Source: Actinoplanes sp. SE50/110 (GTDB lineage Bacteria; Actinomycetota; Actinomycetes; Mycobacteriales; Micromonosporaceae). From it: a stretch of DNA of 64,000 nt. Position 1 is the first letter of the stretch; each line of letters starts with the position of its first letter. The notes below the pieces were generated by a model. It ran no database searches. It was not told the DNA's origin and saw only the letters and a list, made by a program, of their open reading frames with translations. The stretch lies in the NCBI RefSeq assembly GCF_900119315.1, contig NZ_LT827010.1, positions 7,930,001 through 7,994,000 on the forward strand, given 5' to 3'. Shown piece after piece: positions 8,332-16,789 of this stretch. The position numbers were made by a program, and so were the translations under genes.

Positions 8332-9195
8332 TCAGCCGGCGGCCGTGGTGTCGCCGCGCTTCTGGTTCATGCTGGCGCGGATCTCGTCGAGCCGCGCCAC
8401 CCCCGCCGCGTCGGCCGGCGTGGCGTTCTGCTGACCGCCGACCGCCGGCTGGGCGGCCGCGCCGCCCAGCTTGTCGCCGGCCATGCTGGCCCGGATCTGC
8501 TCCAGGCGGGACGAGCCGGCCAGGTCCAGGCTGGACTTCTGCACCTCGAGCATGCGGCCCTCGACCGAGTTGGACGCCAGCTCGGCGCGGCCCATCGCGC
8601 TCGCGTACCGCTGCTCGATCTTGTCGCGCACCTGGTCCAGCGACGGCGTGTTGCCCGGCGCGGCCAGCTGCGACATCGACTCCAGCGACTTGGCCACGGT
8701 TTCCTGCATCTTGGCCTGCTCCAGCTGGCTGAGCAGGCGGGACCGCTCGGCGATGCGCTGCTGCAGCACCATCGCGTTGTTCTCGACGGCCTTGCGGGCC
8801 TGACCGGCGGCGCCGAGGGCCTGGTCGTGCAGCGTCTTCAGATCTTCCATCGACTGCTCGCCGGAGACCAGCTGGGTGGCCAGGGTCTGCGCCGTCTGCT
8901 CGTACTTCTGCGCCTCGGCCTCGTCGCCGGCGGCCCGGGCCCGGTCGGCCAGCACGAGCGCCTGCCGCGCCATGCCCTGCAGTTTCTCGACCTCGGACAT
9001 CTGGCGGGACAGCTTCATCTCGAGCTGCCGCTGGTTGCCGATGACGGCCGCGGCCTGCTGGACAAGGGCCTGGTGCTGCCGCTGCGCATCCTCGATGGCC
9101 TGCTGGATCTGCACCTTCGGGTCGGCGTACTCGTCAATTTTCGCGCCGAAGAGCGCCATCATGTAATGCCAGCCCTTGACGAACGGGTTCGCCAT
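8332..9195 (-). CDS. pspA: PspA/IM30-family membrane stress protein
   Basis: A 287-residue PspA/Vipp1 (ESCRT-III-like) protein that coats and stabilises stressed membranes. It begins MANPFVKGWHYMMALFGAKI and continues as a long coiled coil to about residue 225. An actinobacterial tail carries two similar segments, SSRLEQIRASM and VARLDEIRASM. GAGGGG lies about 9 nt upstream of the ATG. It is the promoter-proximal gene of pspA-pspM and lies downstream of clgR on the same strand, as in Mycobacterium, where ClgR activates the operon. Confidence 0.94.
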   Translation of the reverse strand: MANPFVKGWHYMMALFGAKIDEYADPKVQIQQAIEDAQRQHQALVQQAAAVIGNQRQLEMKLSRQMSEVEKLQGMARQALVLADRARAAGDEAEAQKYEQTAQTLATQLVSGEQSMEDLKTLHDQALGAAGQARKAVENNAMVLQQRIAERSRLLSQLEQAKMQETVAKSLESMSQLAAPGNTPSLDQVRDKIEQRYASAMGRAELASNSVEGRMLEVQKSSLDLAGSSRLEQIRASMAGDKLGGAAAQPAVGGQQNATPADAAGVARLDEIRASMNQKRGDTTAAG

Positions 9196-9682
9196 CTCGC
9201 GGTATCCCCTCAATGTCGCTCGGTCGGTCGCGTCGCGGCCCGGAAGCCGACGCGAAACCATCGTGTCAGCCCGATGCCAGTGACGTCACGCGACCTACGG
9301 GGGATCTCAGGGTCTCCCCTGGCTTCGAGCCTGAGAACGAGGCTACGCCCCTCGGGTCTCCCGAGCGAGATTCGGAAGCCCCCTAGAACCGCCCGCCGCC
9401 ACCGGCGGCGGCGCCGAAATCATCCTTCGGGCGCGATGTGGTCCCTCCGGTCCCGCTCACACCGACGCGCCGGTACGTCGTGAACCCCACCCGTGGCCGG
9501 GCAACCCACCCACCGTGGGTGAGCAGCACCACAGTCGCGGGCACGGATGCCCGGATTCGGCGGAGAGCGAACAGTCCGGATCGCGGGAGCCGGCGACGGG
9601 GGAACGACAGAATCCCGCGGCCACGGCCACCGGCCGGCGCAAGCGGGATCCCCATGTCACGGAGACGACGCCGGAAGCGTCG
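9196..9682. other. 487-bp gap between clgR and pspA
   Basis: Leader and promoter region of pspA-pspM. GC-rich inverted segments occur near 9299-9319 (ggggatctcagggtctcccc-like). A short minus-strand frame ending DDFGAAAGGGGRF at 9383 is open but unsupported. A ClgR operator is expected here by analogy, but none could be picked with confidence. Confidence 0.5.
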
Positions 9683-10081
9683 CTAAGCCGCGTAGACCAC
9701 GTCCCGCTTCTTGTTGCGGGTGGCGTGCAGCGTCGCCTTCAGGGGCGACTCCTGGCGCACCGAGACCGACACGCTGCCGTCGGTCGCCACCTGACGGGCC
9801 GGCTCGCCCGGCTTGTCGTCGACCGGCACCAGCACGCCCTCCATGTTCTCCGCGAGCGACAGCGTGCTGCTGACCTCGCTGAGCAACTCGGACAGGCGGG
9901 CGCCGAGCGCGTCGCAGATGGCCGCGAGCAGCTCGCTGGAGGCCTCTTTCTGACCACGCTCGATCTCGGACAGATAACCCAGGCTGACGTTCGCGGCGGT
10001 CGACACCTCGCGCAGCGTGCGGTGCTGTCCCTGCCGGCGCGCACGAAGTGCGTCGCCGATAACCCGGCGTAGCAGGACCAT
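9683..10081 (-). CDS. clgR: ClgR-family XRE transcriptional regulator
   Basis: A 132-residue helix-turn-helix protein. The HTH (residues about 9-65) reads RTLREVSTAANVSLGYLSEIERGQKEASSELL, the signature of ClgR/PopR regulators that activate clp protease and psp genes. The tail is short and ends VVYAA, an Ala-rich C-terminus of the kind that makes ClgR a ClpP substrate in other actinobacteria. The ATG at 10081 follows a strong GGAGGAGG ribosome site. Gene order clgR-pspA-pspM suggests it controls the downstream operon. Confidence 0.92.
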   Translation of the reverse strand: MVLLRRVIGDALRARRQGQHRTLREVSTAANVSLGYLSEIERGQKEASSELLAAICDALGARLSELLSEVSSTLSLAENMEGVLVPVDDKPGEPARQVATDGSVSVSVRQESPLKATLHATRNKKRDVVYAA

Positions 10082-10242
10082 GGCACCTCCTCCTGCGGGC
10101 GGGGCCGCCGGCAACACGCCGGAGGCTTCCCGCAACCGTACCTGCCGCGAGCGACGGCGACATCCCGCCCCGCCGAATTCCTCGGGGCCCGCCCCGCGCG
10201 GCACAACCGGACAACCGGCGCATCAGCGGAGATATTCCCTGC

Positions 10243-10734
10243 TCAGACTGAAGCCGGCGCGGCACGCAGCACGTCGGTGAGCAATTGCAGGACGGCCGTC
10301 ACACTTTCGGTGCGGACCGCCGCCCGGTTCCCGGTCAGGTTCAGCTCACGCACCCGGGTGCCGGGCGGCCCGGCGACGGCCACATAGACCAGTCCGACCG
10401 GCTTGCCGTCCTGCGGCTCGGGGCCGGCGACGCCGGTCGTCGCGAGGCCCCAGTCGGCGCCGCAGCGGTCCCGGGCGCCCTCGGCGAGCCGGCCGGCCAC
10501 ATCCGGGTCGACCGGGCCGCGTTCGGCCAACAGGGCCGCCGGCACCCCGGCGAGCGTGCCCTTCAGCTCGGTGGCATAGACCACCAGACCACCCCGGTAG
10601 ACCGCGCTCACCCCGGGTATCTCGACGATCGTCGCGGCGACCAGGCCACCGGTCAGCGACTCCGCGGTCGCCAGGGTCTGCCGCCGCTCGACCAGCATGT
10701 GCACGGCCGCCGCGGCGGCCACCGGCATCTCCAT
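10243..10734 (-). CDS. cinA: CinA-family nicotinamide-nucleotide amidohydrolase
   Basis: A 163-residue stand-alone CinA C-terminal (PncC) domain, which deamidates NMN to nicotinate mononucleotide in pyridine nucleotide salvage. Family motifs are LATAESLTGGLVAATI near residues 21-36, YRGGLVVYATELKG, and the substrate-loop segment TGVAGPEPQDGKPVGLVYVA. There is no N-terminal molybdopterin-binding domain. The ATG at 10734 has GAGGGGG upstream. It lies 57 bp downstream of pgsA, matching the usual actinobacterial pgsA-cinA-clgR order. Confidence 0.92.
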   Translation of the reverse strand: MEMPVAAAAAVHMLVERRQTLATAESLTGGLVAATIVEIPGVSAVYRGGLVVYATELKGTLAGVPAALLAERGPVDPDVAGRLAEGARDRCGADWGLATTGVAGPEPQDGKPVGLVYVAVAGPPGTRVRELNLTGNRAAVRTESVTAVLQLLTDVLRAAPASV

Positions 10735-10791
10735 GGAACCCCCTCAGACGCAACTGATCCCGATATGGGCAGATCGGCCGCGTTTAAACCA

Positions 10792-11382
10792 TCAGACGCC
10801 GGCGGTACGTCGCAGGCGCAGCGCCTGCACCACGTAGTCGAACCCGGTGGCCACGGTGACCAGCAGCGCCGCGTACATCACCCAGGGGCCCACCACGTCG
10901 AACGGCGCCGGGACCGGCCACAGGTACCAGACGATCGCCAGCGTCTGCAGCCCGGTCTTGAGTTTGCCGCCCCGCGACGCGGGAATCACCCCGTACCGGA
11001 TGACCCAGAACCGCAGCGCCGTCACCCCCCACTCCCGGGCCAGGATCAGCACCGTGATCCACCAGGGCAGCACGTCGTACGCGGAGAGCAGGACCAGCGC
11101 GGTGCCGGTCAGCGCCTTGTCCGCGATCGGGTCGGCGATCTTGCCGAACGAGGTGACCAGGTGCCACCGGCGGGCGATCCACCCGTCCACGAAGTCGGTC
11201 GCCGAGGCCACGCAGAAGGCCAGGCACGCGCCGACCCGCCAGTCGTGGTCGGTCATCCGGGAGGCGACCACCAGGGCCAGGAAGACCGGAACGAGGATGA
11301 GCCGGACCACGGTCAGCGCGTTCGCCGCGTTGTAGAGCGACACCACGCGGGGTGCGGCCACCGGAACCGGCTCGTCGGTCAC
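10792..11382 (-). CDS. pgsA: CDP-diacylglycerol-glycerol-3-phosphate phosphatidyltransferase
   Basis: A 196-residue integral membrane CDP-alcohol phosphotransferase that makes phosphatidylglycerophosphate, the first committed step to phosphatidylglycerol. The metal-binding signature D-x2-D-G-x2-A-R-x8-G-x3-D-x3-D is complete in DFVDGWIARRW and FGKIADPIADK. Several hydrophobic helices follow. The GTG start overlaps the rimO stop by 4 bp (GTGA), indicating translational coupling. Synthesis of other CDP-alcohol lipids is possible but less likely given the synteny with pgsA3 near clgR. Confidence 0.9.
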   Translation of the reverse strand: MTDEPVPVAAPRVVSLYNAANALTVVRLILVPVFLALVVASRMTDHDWRVGACLAFCVASATDFVDGWIARRWHLVTSFGKIADPIADKALTGTALVLLSAYDVLPWWITVLILAREWGVTALRFWVIRYGVIPASRGGKLKTGLQTLAIVWYLWPVPAPFDVVGPWVMYAALLVTVATGFDYVVQALRLRRTAGV

Positions 11383-12839
11383 CGGTCGGCCTGCGCGGCG
11401 GAGATCATCTCGGTGGGCACGGCGATCAGGTCGACCCCCTCGGTGCCGGTGACCCGGGCACGCACCAGGTCGCCGGGGCGCAGCGCGGCCAGGTCGACCC
11501 CCTGGTCGCCGGCGACCAGCGTGGTGGAGCCGTCCACCTCGGGGGCCTGGTGCTCGGCCCGGCCCTCGATCTCGCCGTCGTCGATCGTGTCGACGAGCAC
11601 CTCGACGATGCTGCCGAGCCGGTCCTCGGCGCGCTGGGCGCAGAGCTCCTCGGCGAGCGCCACCACCCGGTCGTACCGCCGCTTGACGGTCTCCGGGCGG
11701 ACCTTGCCGGGCAGGCCGGCGGCCTCGGTGCCGTCCTCGTCGCTGTAGTCGAAGATGCCGATCGCGTCGAGGCGCGCCTCGGTCAGGAAGCGGACCAGCT
11801 CGTCCACGTCCTGCCGGGTCTCGCCGGGGAAGCCGACGATGAAGTTGCTCCGGGCACCGGCCTCCGGGGCCAGCCGGCGCGCCGAGTCGAGCAGCTCCAG
11901 GAAGCGCTCGGTGGAGCCGAACCGGCGCATCCGGCGCAGCACCGGCTCGCTGGAGTGCTGGAAGGACAGGTCGTAGTAGGCCGCGACGCCGGGCGTGCCG
12001 GCGATCGCCTCGACCAGGCCGGGGCGGGTCTCGGCGGGCTGCAGATAGCTCGCCCGGACCCGGACGATGCCGTCGACCGCGGCCAGCTGCGGGAGCAGTT
12101 TCTCCAGCAGGCGCGGGTCGCCCAGATCCTTGCCGTACGACGTGGAGTTCTCGCTCACCAGGACGAGCTCGCGAACGCCGGTCCGGGCCAGCCACTCGGC
12201 CTCGGCGAGCAGCTCCTGCGGGTCGCGGGAGACGAACGCGCCACGGAACGCCGGGATCGCGCAGAACGCGCAGCGCCGGTCGCAGCCGCTGGCCAGTTTG
12301 AGCGAGGCGACCGGGCTGTTGTCGAGCCGGCGGCGCAGCACCTTGCGCAGGTGGGCCGGGGTGTGCTCGTCGACGGTCGCGTGGCCGGGGACGACCACCT
12401 TGGCCGCGTGCCGCTGCACCGGGGTGATCGGCAGCAGCTCGCGGCGGTCCCGCGGGGTGTGCGCGTCGAATTTCTCGCCGGCCAGCACCCCGTTCAGCCG
12501 GGTGGCGATGTCGGTGTAGTCGTCGAAGCCGAGCACCGCGTCGGCCTCGGGCAGGTTCTCCGCGAGCTCCCGGCCGTACCGCTCGGCCATGCAGCCGGCG
12601 GCGACCACCTTGGCGCCGGTGTCGGCCGCGGCGAGCAGGGTGTCGATCGAGTCCTGTTTCGCCTTCTCCACGAAGCCGCAGGTGTTGACGAGCACCACGT
12701 CGGCTTTCGCCGCGTCGGTGCCGACCTCCCAGCCCTCGGCGTCGAGGCGGGCGGCGAGCTCTTCCGAGTCGACCTCGTTACGGGCACAGCCCAGGGTGAG
12801 GAGGGCGACACGGCGAGAAGGAGGAGGAGTTACAGACAC
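11379..12839 (-). CDS. rimO: Ribosomal protein S12 methylthiotransferase RimO
   Basis: A 486-residue radical-SAM methylthiotransferase that modifies an aspartate of ribosomal protein S12. An N-terminal UPF0004 domain (TLGCARNEVDSE, VNTCGFVEKAKQDS, AAGCMAERYG) carries the first cluster cysteines. The radical-SAM CxxxCxxC is CDRRCAFC, followed by a C-terminal TRAM domain. FDYSDEDGT favours RimO over MiaB. The start is GTG at 12839. No ribosome site precedes it, but a -10 hexamer 6 nt upstream implies a leaderless message. It is first in rimO-pgsA. Confidence 0.94.
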   Translation of the reverse strand: MSVTPPPSRRVALLTLGCARNEVDSEELAARLDAEGWEVGTDAAKADVVLVNTCGFVEKAKQDSIDTLLAAADTGAKVVAAGCMAERYGRELAENLPEADAVLGFDDYTDIATRLNGVLAGEKFDAHTPRDRRELLPITPVQRHAAKVVVPGHATVDEHTPAHLRKVLRRRLDNSPVASLKLASGCDRRCAFCAIPAFRGAFVSRDPQELLAEAEWLARTGVRELVLVSENSTSYGKDLGDPRLLEKLLPQLAAVDGIVRVRASYLQPAETRPGLVEAIAGTPGVAAYYDLSFQHSSEPVLRRMRRFGSTERFLELLDSARRLAPEAGARSNFIVGFPGETRQDVDELVRFLTEARLDAIGIFDYSDEDGTEAAGLPGKVRPETVKRRYDRVVALAEELCAQRAEDRLGSIVEVLVDTIDDGEIEGRAEHQAPEVDGSTTLVAGDQGVDLAALRPGDLVRARVTGTEGVDLIAVPTEMISAAQADR

Positions 12840-12845
12840 CCGCCA

Positions 12846-12851
12846 AGGTTA
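12846..12851 (-). promoter_or_regulatory. -10 element (TAACCT) for leaderless rimO
   Basis: On the minus strand TAACCT is followed by 6 nt and then the GTG start. This supports the GTG at 12839, which has no Shine-Dalgarno sequence. Confidence 0.5.
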
Positions 12852-12915
12852 CCGGGCCGCCGGGGGATGGCCGTCCCCCGGACAGCCAAGCTCTAGCACC
12901 AAGTCACATTGACAA

Positions 12916-12921
12916 TACGAT
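12916..12921 (+). promoter_or_regulatory. -10 element (TACGAT) for the leaderless regulator gene
   Basis: TACGAT lies at -12 to -7 relative to the GTG at 12928, with no room for a ribosome site. A ttgaca at 12909 is too close to act as its -35. Confidence 0.5.
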
Positions 12922-12927
12922 GGTCGG

Positions 12928-13587
12928 GTGACGACTTCGGAGGACCTCGGCGATCTCGACGCGGTGACCAGCCTCGCCGACGGCGTGCGGCGGCAGGCGT
13001 ACCGGACGGTGGCCGCGTCCCGCGCCCCGGTCGGACGCGACGAGGTGGCCGAGGCGCTCGGGGTCGGGCGCACGCTGGCCGCGTTCCACCTGGACAAGCT
13101 GGTGGCCGCCGGGCTGCTGGAGACGTCGTACGCGCGCCGGTCGGGCCGTACCGGGCCGGGCGCCGGACGGCCGGCGAAGCTGTACCGGGTGGCCACCGCC
13201 GAGCACGTGGTCAGCGTGCCGCCGCGTGCCTACCGCACGGCGGCCGAGCTGCTGGCCGAGGCACTGGAGGAGACCGGCGCCGAGGAGACGCTGAACCGGG
13301 TGGCCCGCCGTCACGGCGAGCGGGCCGCGGCGGCCGAGGGGGACGTGTTCGAGGTGCTGGCCGGGCACGGCTACGGCCCGGTGGCGGACGGCCCGGAGCG
13401 GATCGAGCTGCGGAACTGCCCGTTCCACCGGCTGGCCGAGCAGTTCCCCCCGGTGATCTGCGGGATGAACCTGGCCATGGTCGACGGCCTGCTGACCGGC
13501 GCCGGCCTGGACGCCGGGTGGCAGGCCCGGATGGACGCCGCCCCCGGCCGCTGCTGTGTCGCTCTGTGTAAAAAGCAAACTGATTGA
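12928..13587 (+). CDS. SufR/ArsR-like winged-helix regulator with C-terminal cysteines
   Basis: A 219-residue regulator. The N-terminal winged helix (residues about 10-95) includes GVRRQAYRTV, EVAEALGVGRTLAAFHLDKLVAAGLLE and a basic wing GRTGPGAGRPAKLYR. The C-terminal half contains a cysteine set (NCPFHRLAEQFPPVIC, then GRCC and ALC), like the SufR-type regulators that bind an Fe-S cluster. No suf genes are adjacent. It overlaps or abuts the DUF3291 gene downstream and probably shares its transcript. Cluster binding is inferred from cysteine pattern only. Confidence 0.8.
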   Translation: MTTSEDLGDLDAVTSLADGVRRQAYRTVAASRAPVGRDEVAEALGVGRTLAAFHLDKLVAAGLLETSYARRSGRTGPGAGRPAKLYRVATAEHVVSVPPRAYRTAAELLAEALEETGAEETLNRVARRHGERAAAAEGDVFEVLAGHGYGPVADGPERIELRNCPFHRLAEQFPPVICGMNLAMVDGLLTGAGLDAGWQARMDAAPGRCCVALCKKQTD

Positions 13588-13619
13588 CTTTAGAACGGCG
13601 GGCTGGTGAGCTGGGACTC

Positions 13620-14093
13620 ATGAGCGCCTTCCACCTGGCCCAGATCAACACCGCGCGGCTGCGCGCCCCGCTGGCCGACCCGTCGATGGCCGAGTTCGTC
13701 GCCGGCCTGACCCTGATGAACGAGCTGGCCGACCGCTCCCCCGGCTTCGTCTGGCGCCTGATCGGCGACGACGGCGACGGCACCATCGCCACCGACGCCG
13801 ACCCCGGCCGGATCTACACCATGTCGGTCTGGGAGACCCCCGCGCATCTGCGGGCATACGCCTACCAGAGCGACCACCTGGACTATCTGCGCCGCCGCCG
13901 CGAGTGGTTCCACCCCCACGGCCCGGACGCCGCCCTGGTCCTCTGGTGGCTCCCGGCCGGCGATCTCCCCACCCTGCAGCAGGGCCTCGACCGCCTCGAC
14001 CGCCTCCGCGCCGACGGCTCCACCCCGGAGGCCTTCACCTTCCGTGCCCCGTTCCCGGCCCCAGTTCTTTCAGAGACCACCCACGGACGGTAG
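13620..14093 (+). CDS. DUF3291 domain-containing protein
   Basis: A 157-residue protein with the DUF3291 pattern: HLAQINTARLRAPLADPSMAEF at the N-terminus, PGFVWRLIGDDGDG, MSVWETPAHLRAYAYQSDH, then RRREWFHPH and LVLWWLPAG. It is probably a small antibiotic-biosynthesis-monooxygenase-like (ABM) fold, but no activity is established. The ATG at 13620 is preferred because GGTGAG precedes it and the family begins there; a TTG at 13584 in the same frame is the alternative. It likely forms an operon with the upstream regulator and ends 49 nt after a Pro-rich tail near a convergent terminator. Confidence 0.82.
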   Translation: MSAFHLAQINTARLRAPLADPSMAEFVAGLTLMNELADRSPGFVWRLIGDDGDGTIATDADPGRIYTMSVWETPAHLRAYAYQSDHLDYLRRRREWFHPHGPDAALVLWWLPAGDLPTLQQGLDRLDRLRADGSTPEAFTFRAPFPAPVLSETTHGR

Positions 14094-14142
14094 GTTGCGG
14101 CGATTTGTCCTGGACGCGCCAGCGGCCAAAATCGCCGCAACC
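14093..14142. terminator. Bidirectional hairpin between DUF3291 gene and ftsK
   Basis: A perfect 14-bp stem (14093-14106 with 14129-14142) has a 22-nt loop. It lies immediately after the plus-strand stop and 70 nt beyond the ftsK stop, so it can end both convergent transcripts. Confidence 0.75.
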
Positions 14143-14162
14143 GGGAGCGGCGGGAGCGGCGA

Positions 14163-14189
14163 TCAGTTATCGGCCGCAGCGTGCGACAT
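14163..14189 (-). repeat. 27-nt conserved 3' block, copy 1 (downstream of ftsK)
   Basis: Read on the minus strand this is an 8-codon frame MSHAAADN plus stop, 25 nt after the ftsK stop. It matches 24 of 27 bases in the copy after dapB (26412-26438). Similarity continues for about 23 nt towards a hairpin in both places. No ribosome site precedes it, so an RNA or DNA element is more likely than a peptide. Confidence 0.7.
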
Positions 14190-14214
14190 GGATCTGCCGA
14201 AGTTGACTCTGCCG

Positions 14215-16704
14215 TCAGTCCACCTTGAGGGCGGCAAGCGATTCTTCCAGCTCGTCCGGTTTGATGAGTACATCCCGGGCCTTGGAGCCCTCCGACGGGC
14301 CCACGATTCCCCGGGTCTCCATCAGGTCCATCAGTCGGCCGGCCTTGGCGAACCCCACCCGCAGCTTGCGCTGCAGCATCGACGTCGACCCGAACTGGCT
14401 GGTCACCACCAGCTCGATCGCCTGGATCAACAGCTGGAGGTCGTCGCCGATCTCCTCGTCGATCTCCCGCTTCTTCGTCGGCGGCGCGTCGGTGACACCC
14501 TCCTGGAACTCCGGCTCGCGCTGGTCCTTGCAGAACTTGACGACCGCCGCGATCTCCTTCTCGTCCACCCAGGCGCCCTGGATGCGAGTCGGTTTGGAGG
14601 CGCCCATCGGCAGGAACAGGCCGTCGCCGCGACCCAGCAGTTTCTCCGCGCCAGGCTGGTCCAGGATGACCCGGGAGTCGGCCAGCGACGAGGTGGCGAA
14701 GGCCAGCCGGGACGGCACATTCGCCTTGATCAGGCCGGTGACCACGTCGACCGACGGCCGCTGGGTGGCCAGCACCAGGTGGATGCCGGCGGCCCGGGCC
14801 AGCTGGGTGATCCGGACGACCGAGTCCTCGACGTCGCGCGGGGCGACCATCATCAGGTCGGCCAGCTCGTCGACGATCACCAGGAGGTACGGGTACGGCT
14901 TGATCACCCGCTCGCTGCCGGGCGGCGCGGTGATCTCGCCGTTGCGGACCTTGCGGTTGAAGTCGTCGATGTGCCGGACCCCGTTGGCGGCCAGGTCGTC
15001 GTAGCGCATGTCCATCTCGCGGACCACCCACTCCAGGGCGTCCGCGGCCTTCTTCGGGTTGGTGACGATCGGCGTGACGAGGTGCGGGATCCCCTCGTAC
15101 GCCGTCATCTCCACCCGTTTCGGGTCGACCAGCAGCAGCCGCACCTGATCCGGGGTGGCCCGGGTGAGCAGCGACACCAGCAGCGAGTTGAGGCAGCTGG
15201 ACTTGCCGGCACCGGTCGCGCCGGCGATCAGGATGTGCGGCATCTTGGCCAGGTTCGCGGTGACGAAGCCGCCCTCGATGTCCTTGCCGAGGGCGACCAC
15301 CATCGGGTGGTGGTCGCGCTGGGCCAGCGGGGAGCGCAGCACGTCGCCGAGCGACACGTTCTCCGGGTCGGTGTTCGGGATCTCCACACCGACCGCGCTC
15401 TTGCCCGGGATCGGCGAGAGGATCCGCACGTCGGGCGATTTCACCGCGTACGCGATGTTGCGCGACAGCTGGGTGATCCGCTCCACCTTGGTGCCCGGGC
15501 CGATCTCCACCTCGTAGCGGGTGACGGTCGGCCCACGGGTGAAGCCGGTGACCACCGCGTCCACGTTGAACTGTTCGAAGACGCCGGTGAGCGCCGCCAT
15601 GATCTCGTCGTTGGCGCGGCTGCGGGCCTTCGCCGGGGCGCCCTCGGCGAGCAGGCTGACCGGCGGCCGCTGGTAGTCGCCGCTGTCCACCGCGGAGATC
15701 TCCAGCTGCTCGACCTTGACCGGGGCCGGCGAGTGGTCGGGCGGTGGCGGCTTGCGGCGGGTGGCCGGCACCTTGGGCAGGACGACCGTGTCGTGCAGGA
15801 TGAGGTCCTCGTCGGGCTCCTCGGGCTCCAGCATCTCGTCGAGCGGGACCACCGGGGACGGCTTGCGCCGGCGCGCCCTCGCCGGCCGCGCCTCCTCGTC
15901 CTCCGCCACCGGGTCGTCCTCGACGTCGTCCTCGAGGACCGGCCGGTTGCGCCCGGTCACCAGCTCGCCGAGCAGCACGAACCGCTCCGGGATCCGGTTG
16001 ATCGGGGTCGCCGTGATCACCAGCAGGCCGAAGACGAACAGCAGGATCAGCAGCGGCACCGCCACCCAGACGCTGACCGCCCGCTCCAGCACCGAGCCGA
16101 CCCCGTAGCCGAGCAGGCCGCCGTTGCCGGTCAGCGCGACGTCGTCGCCCTTGGGCCCGGAGATGTAGAGCAGGCTCGCGATGGCGATGATGATCGCCGA
16201 CCAGCCGACCGGGTTGCGACCGCGGTGCTCCGGGTCGGCCGGCTGACGCATCAGCCGGATCGCGCCGTAGAAGAACAGCAGTGGCAGCAGGACCCCGAGG
16301 CCGCCGAAGAACAGGTGCACCGCGTCGGCCAGCCGCTGGCCGACGGGGCCGGCGCCCCGGCCCCAGACCGCGACCGCGGTCAGGATCGAGAAGCCGAGCA
16401 GCAGCAGACCGGCGCCGTCGCGGCGGTGCTCCGGGCCGATGTTGCGGGCGTTGCGGCCGGCGCCCCGGGCGACCCAGCCGACACTCGTCGCCAGGCCCAT
16501 CCAGACCGCGCTGATCCCCCGGCCGACCGCCGGGCCGACCATCGGCGGGGGCGCCGCCCGTTTCGCCGTGGCCGCCGTCCGCTTGCGCGGGGCCGCGGCC
16601 TTCTTGGCCGGCTGACGAGCCGGTTGCCGGGCACGCGAGGTAGCGGCACCGCGCGGCGTTGACGCGGCGCGGCCCCGGCTCGCCGGAGGAGTACGGCCCG
16701 CCAT
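14215..16704 (-). CDS. ftsK: DNA translocase FtsK/SpoIIIE
   Basis: An 829-residue septal DNA pump for chromosome segregation and dimer resolution. An Ala/Arg/Pro-rich N-terminus precedes four membrane helices (about residues 95-240) and an acidic linker. The motor carries Walker A GATGAGKSS and Walker B LLVIVDELADLM, followed by LARAAGIHLVLATQRPS. The C-terminal winged-helix gamma domain (TSMLQRKLRVGFAKAGRLMDLMETRGIVGP) reads KOPS-type sequences. ATG at 16704 is selected because a -10 hexamer lies 7 nt before it; an in-frame ATG at 16737 has no such support. Confidence 0.95.
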   Translation of the reverse strand: MAGRTPPASRGRAASTPRGAATSRARQPARQPAKKAAAPRKRTAATAKRAAPPPMVGPAVGRGISAVWMGLATSVGWVARGAGRNARNIGPEHRRDGAGLLLLGFSILTAVAVWGRGAGPVGQRLADAVHLFFGGLGVLLPLLFFYGAIRLMRQPADPEHRGRNPVGWSAIIIAIASLLYISGPKGDDVALTGNGGLLGYGVGSVLERAVSVWVAVPLLILLFVFGLLVITATPINRIPERFVLLGELVTGRNRPVLEDDVEDDPVAEDEEARPARARRRKPSPVVPLDEMLEPEEPDEDLILHDTVVLPKVPATRRKPPPPDHSPAPVKVEQLEISAVDSGDYQRPPVSLLAEGAPAKARSRANDEIMAALTGVFEQFNVDAVVTGFTRGPTVTRYEVEIGPGTKVERITQLSRNIAYAVKSPDVRILSPIPGKSAVGVEIPNTDPENVSLGDVLRSPLAQRDHHPMVVALGKDIEGGFVTANLAKMPHILIAGATGAGKSSCLNSLLVSLLTRATPDQVRLLLVDPKRVEMTAYEGIPHLVTPIVTNPKKAADALEWVVREMDMRYDDLAANGVRHIDDFNRKVRNGEITAPPGSERVIKPYPYLLVIVDELADLMMVAPRDVEDSVVRITQLARAAGIHLVLATQRPSVDVVTGLIKANVPSRLAFATSSLADSRVILDQPGAEKLLGRGDGLFLPMGASKPTRIQGAWVDEKEIAAVVKFCKDQREPEFQEGVTDAPPTKKREIDEEIGDDLQLLIQAIELVVTSQFGSTSMLQRKLRVGFAKAGRLMDLMETRGIVGPSEGSKARDVLIKPDELEESLAALKVD

Positions 16705-16711
16705 GGGTGAC

Positions 16712-16717
16712 ACGGTA
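16712..16717 (-). promoter_or_regulatory. -10 element (TACCGT) for ftsK
   Basis: On the minus strand TACCGT is followed by 7 nt and the ATG at 16704. There is no ribosome site, which suggests a leaderless mRNA. Confidence 0.45.
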
Positions 16718-16777
16718 GCCCGACCCGCCACATCCATCGAGAAGGCACACCGTGACCCTTCCTCGCTTTTCGGCGAT

Positions 16778-16783
16778 TAAGAT
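16778..16783 (+). promoter_or_regulatory. -10 element (TAAGAT) for the YbjN gene
   Basis: TAAGAT occupies -12 to -7 relative to the GTG at 16790 and supports that GTG over the ATG at 16811. Confidence 0.5.
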
Positions 16784-16789
16784 CACCAA

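Noticed and set aside
9383..9655. A 90-codon minus-strand frame ending DDFGAAAGGGGRF
   Set aside because: The Gly-rich end recalls some membrane protein tails, but there is no ribosome site, no hydrophobic helix and no recognised family.
12909..12914. TTGACA as a -35 box of the SufR-like gene
   Set aside because: It is only 14 nt from the start codon and overlaps the space needed upstream of the -10 element.
14163..14189. A true 8-residue peptide gene after ftsK
   Set aside because: Kept only as a repeat because no ribosome site or promoter is visible; peptide coding remains a hypothesis.
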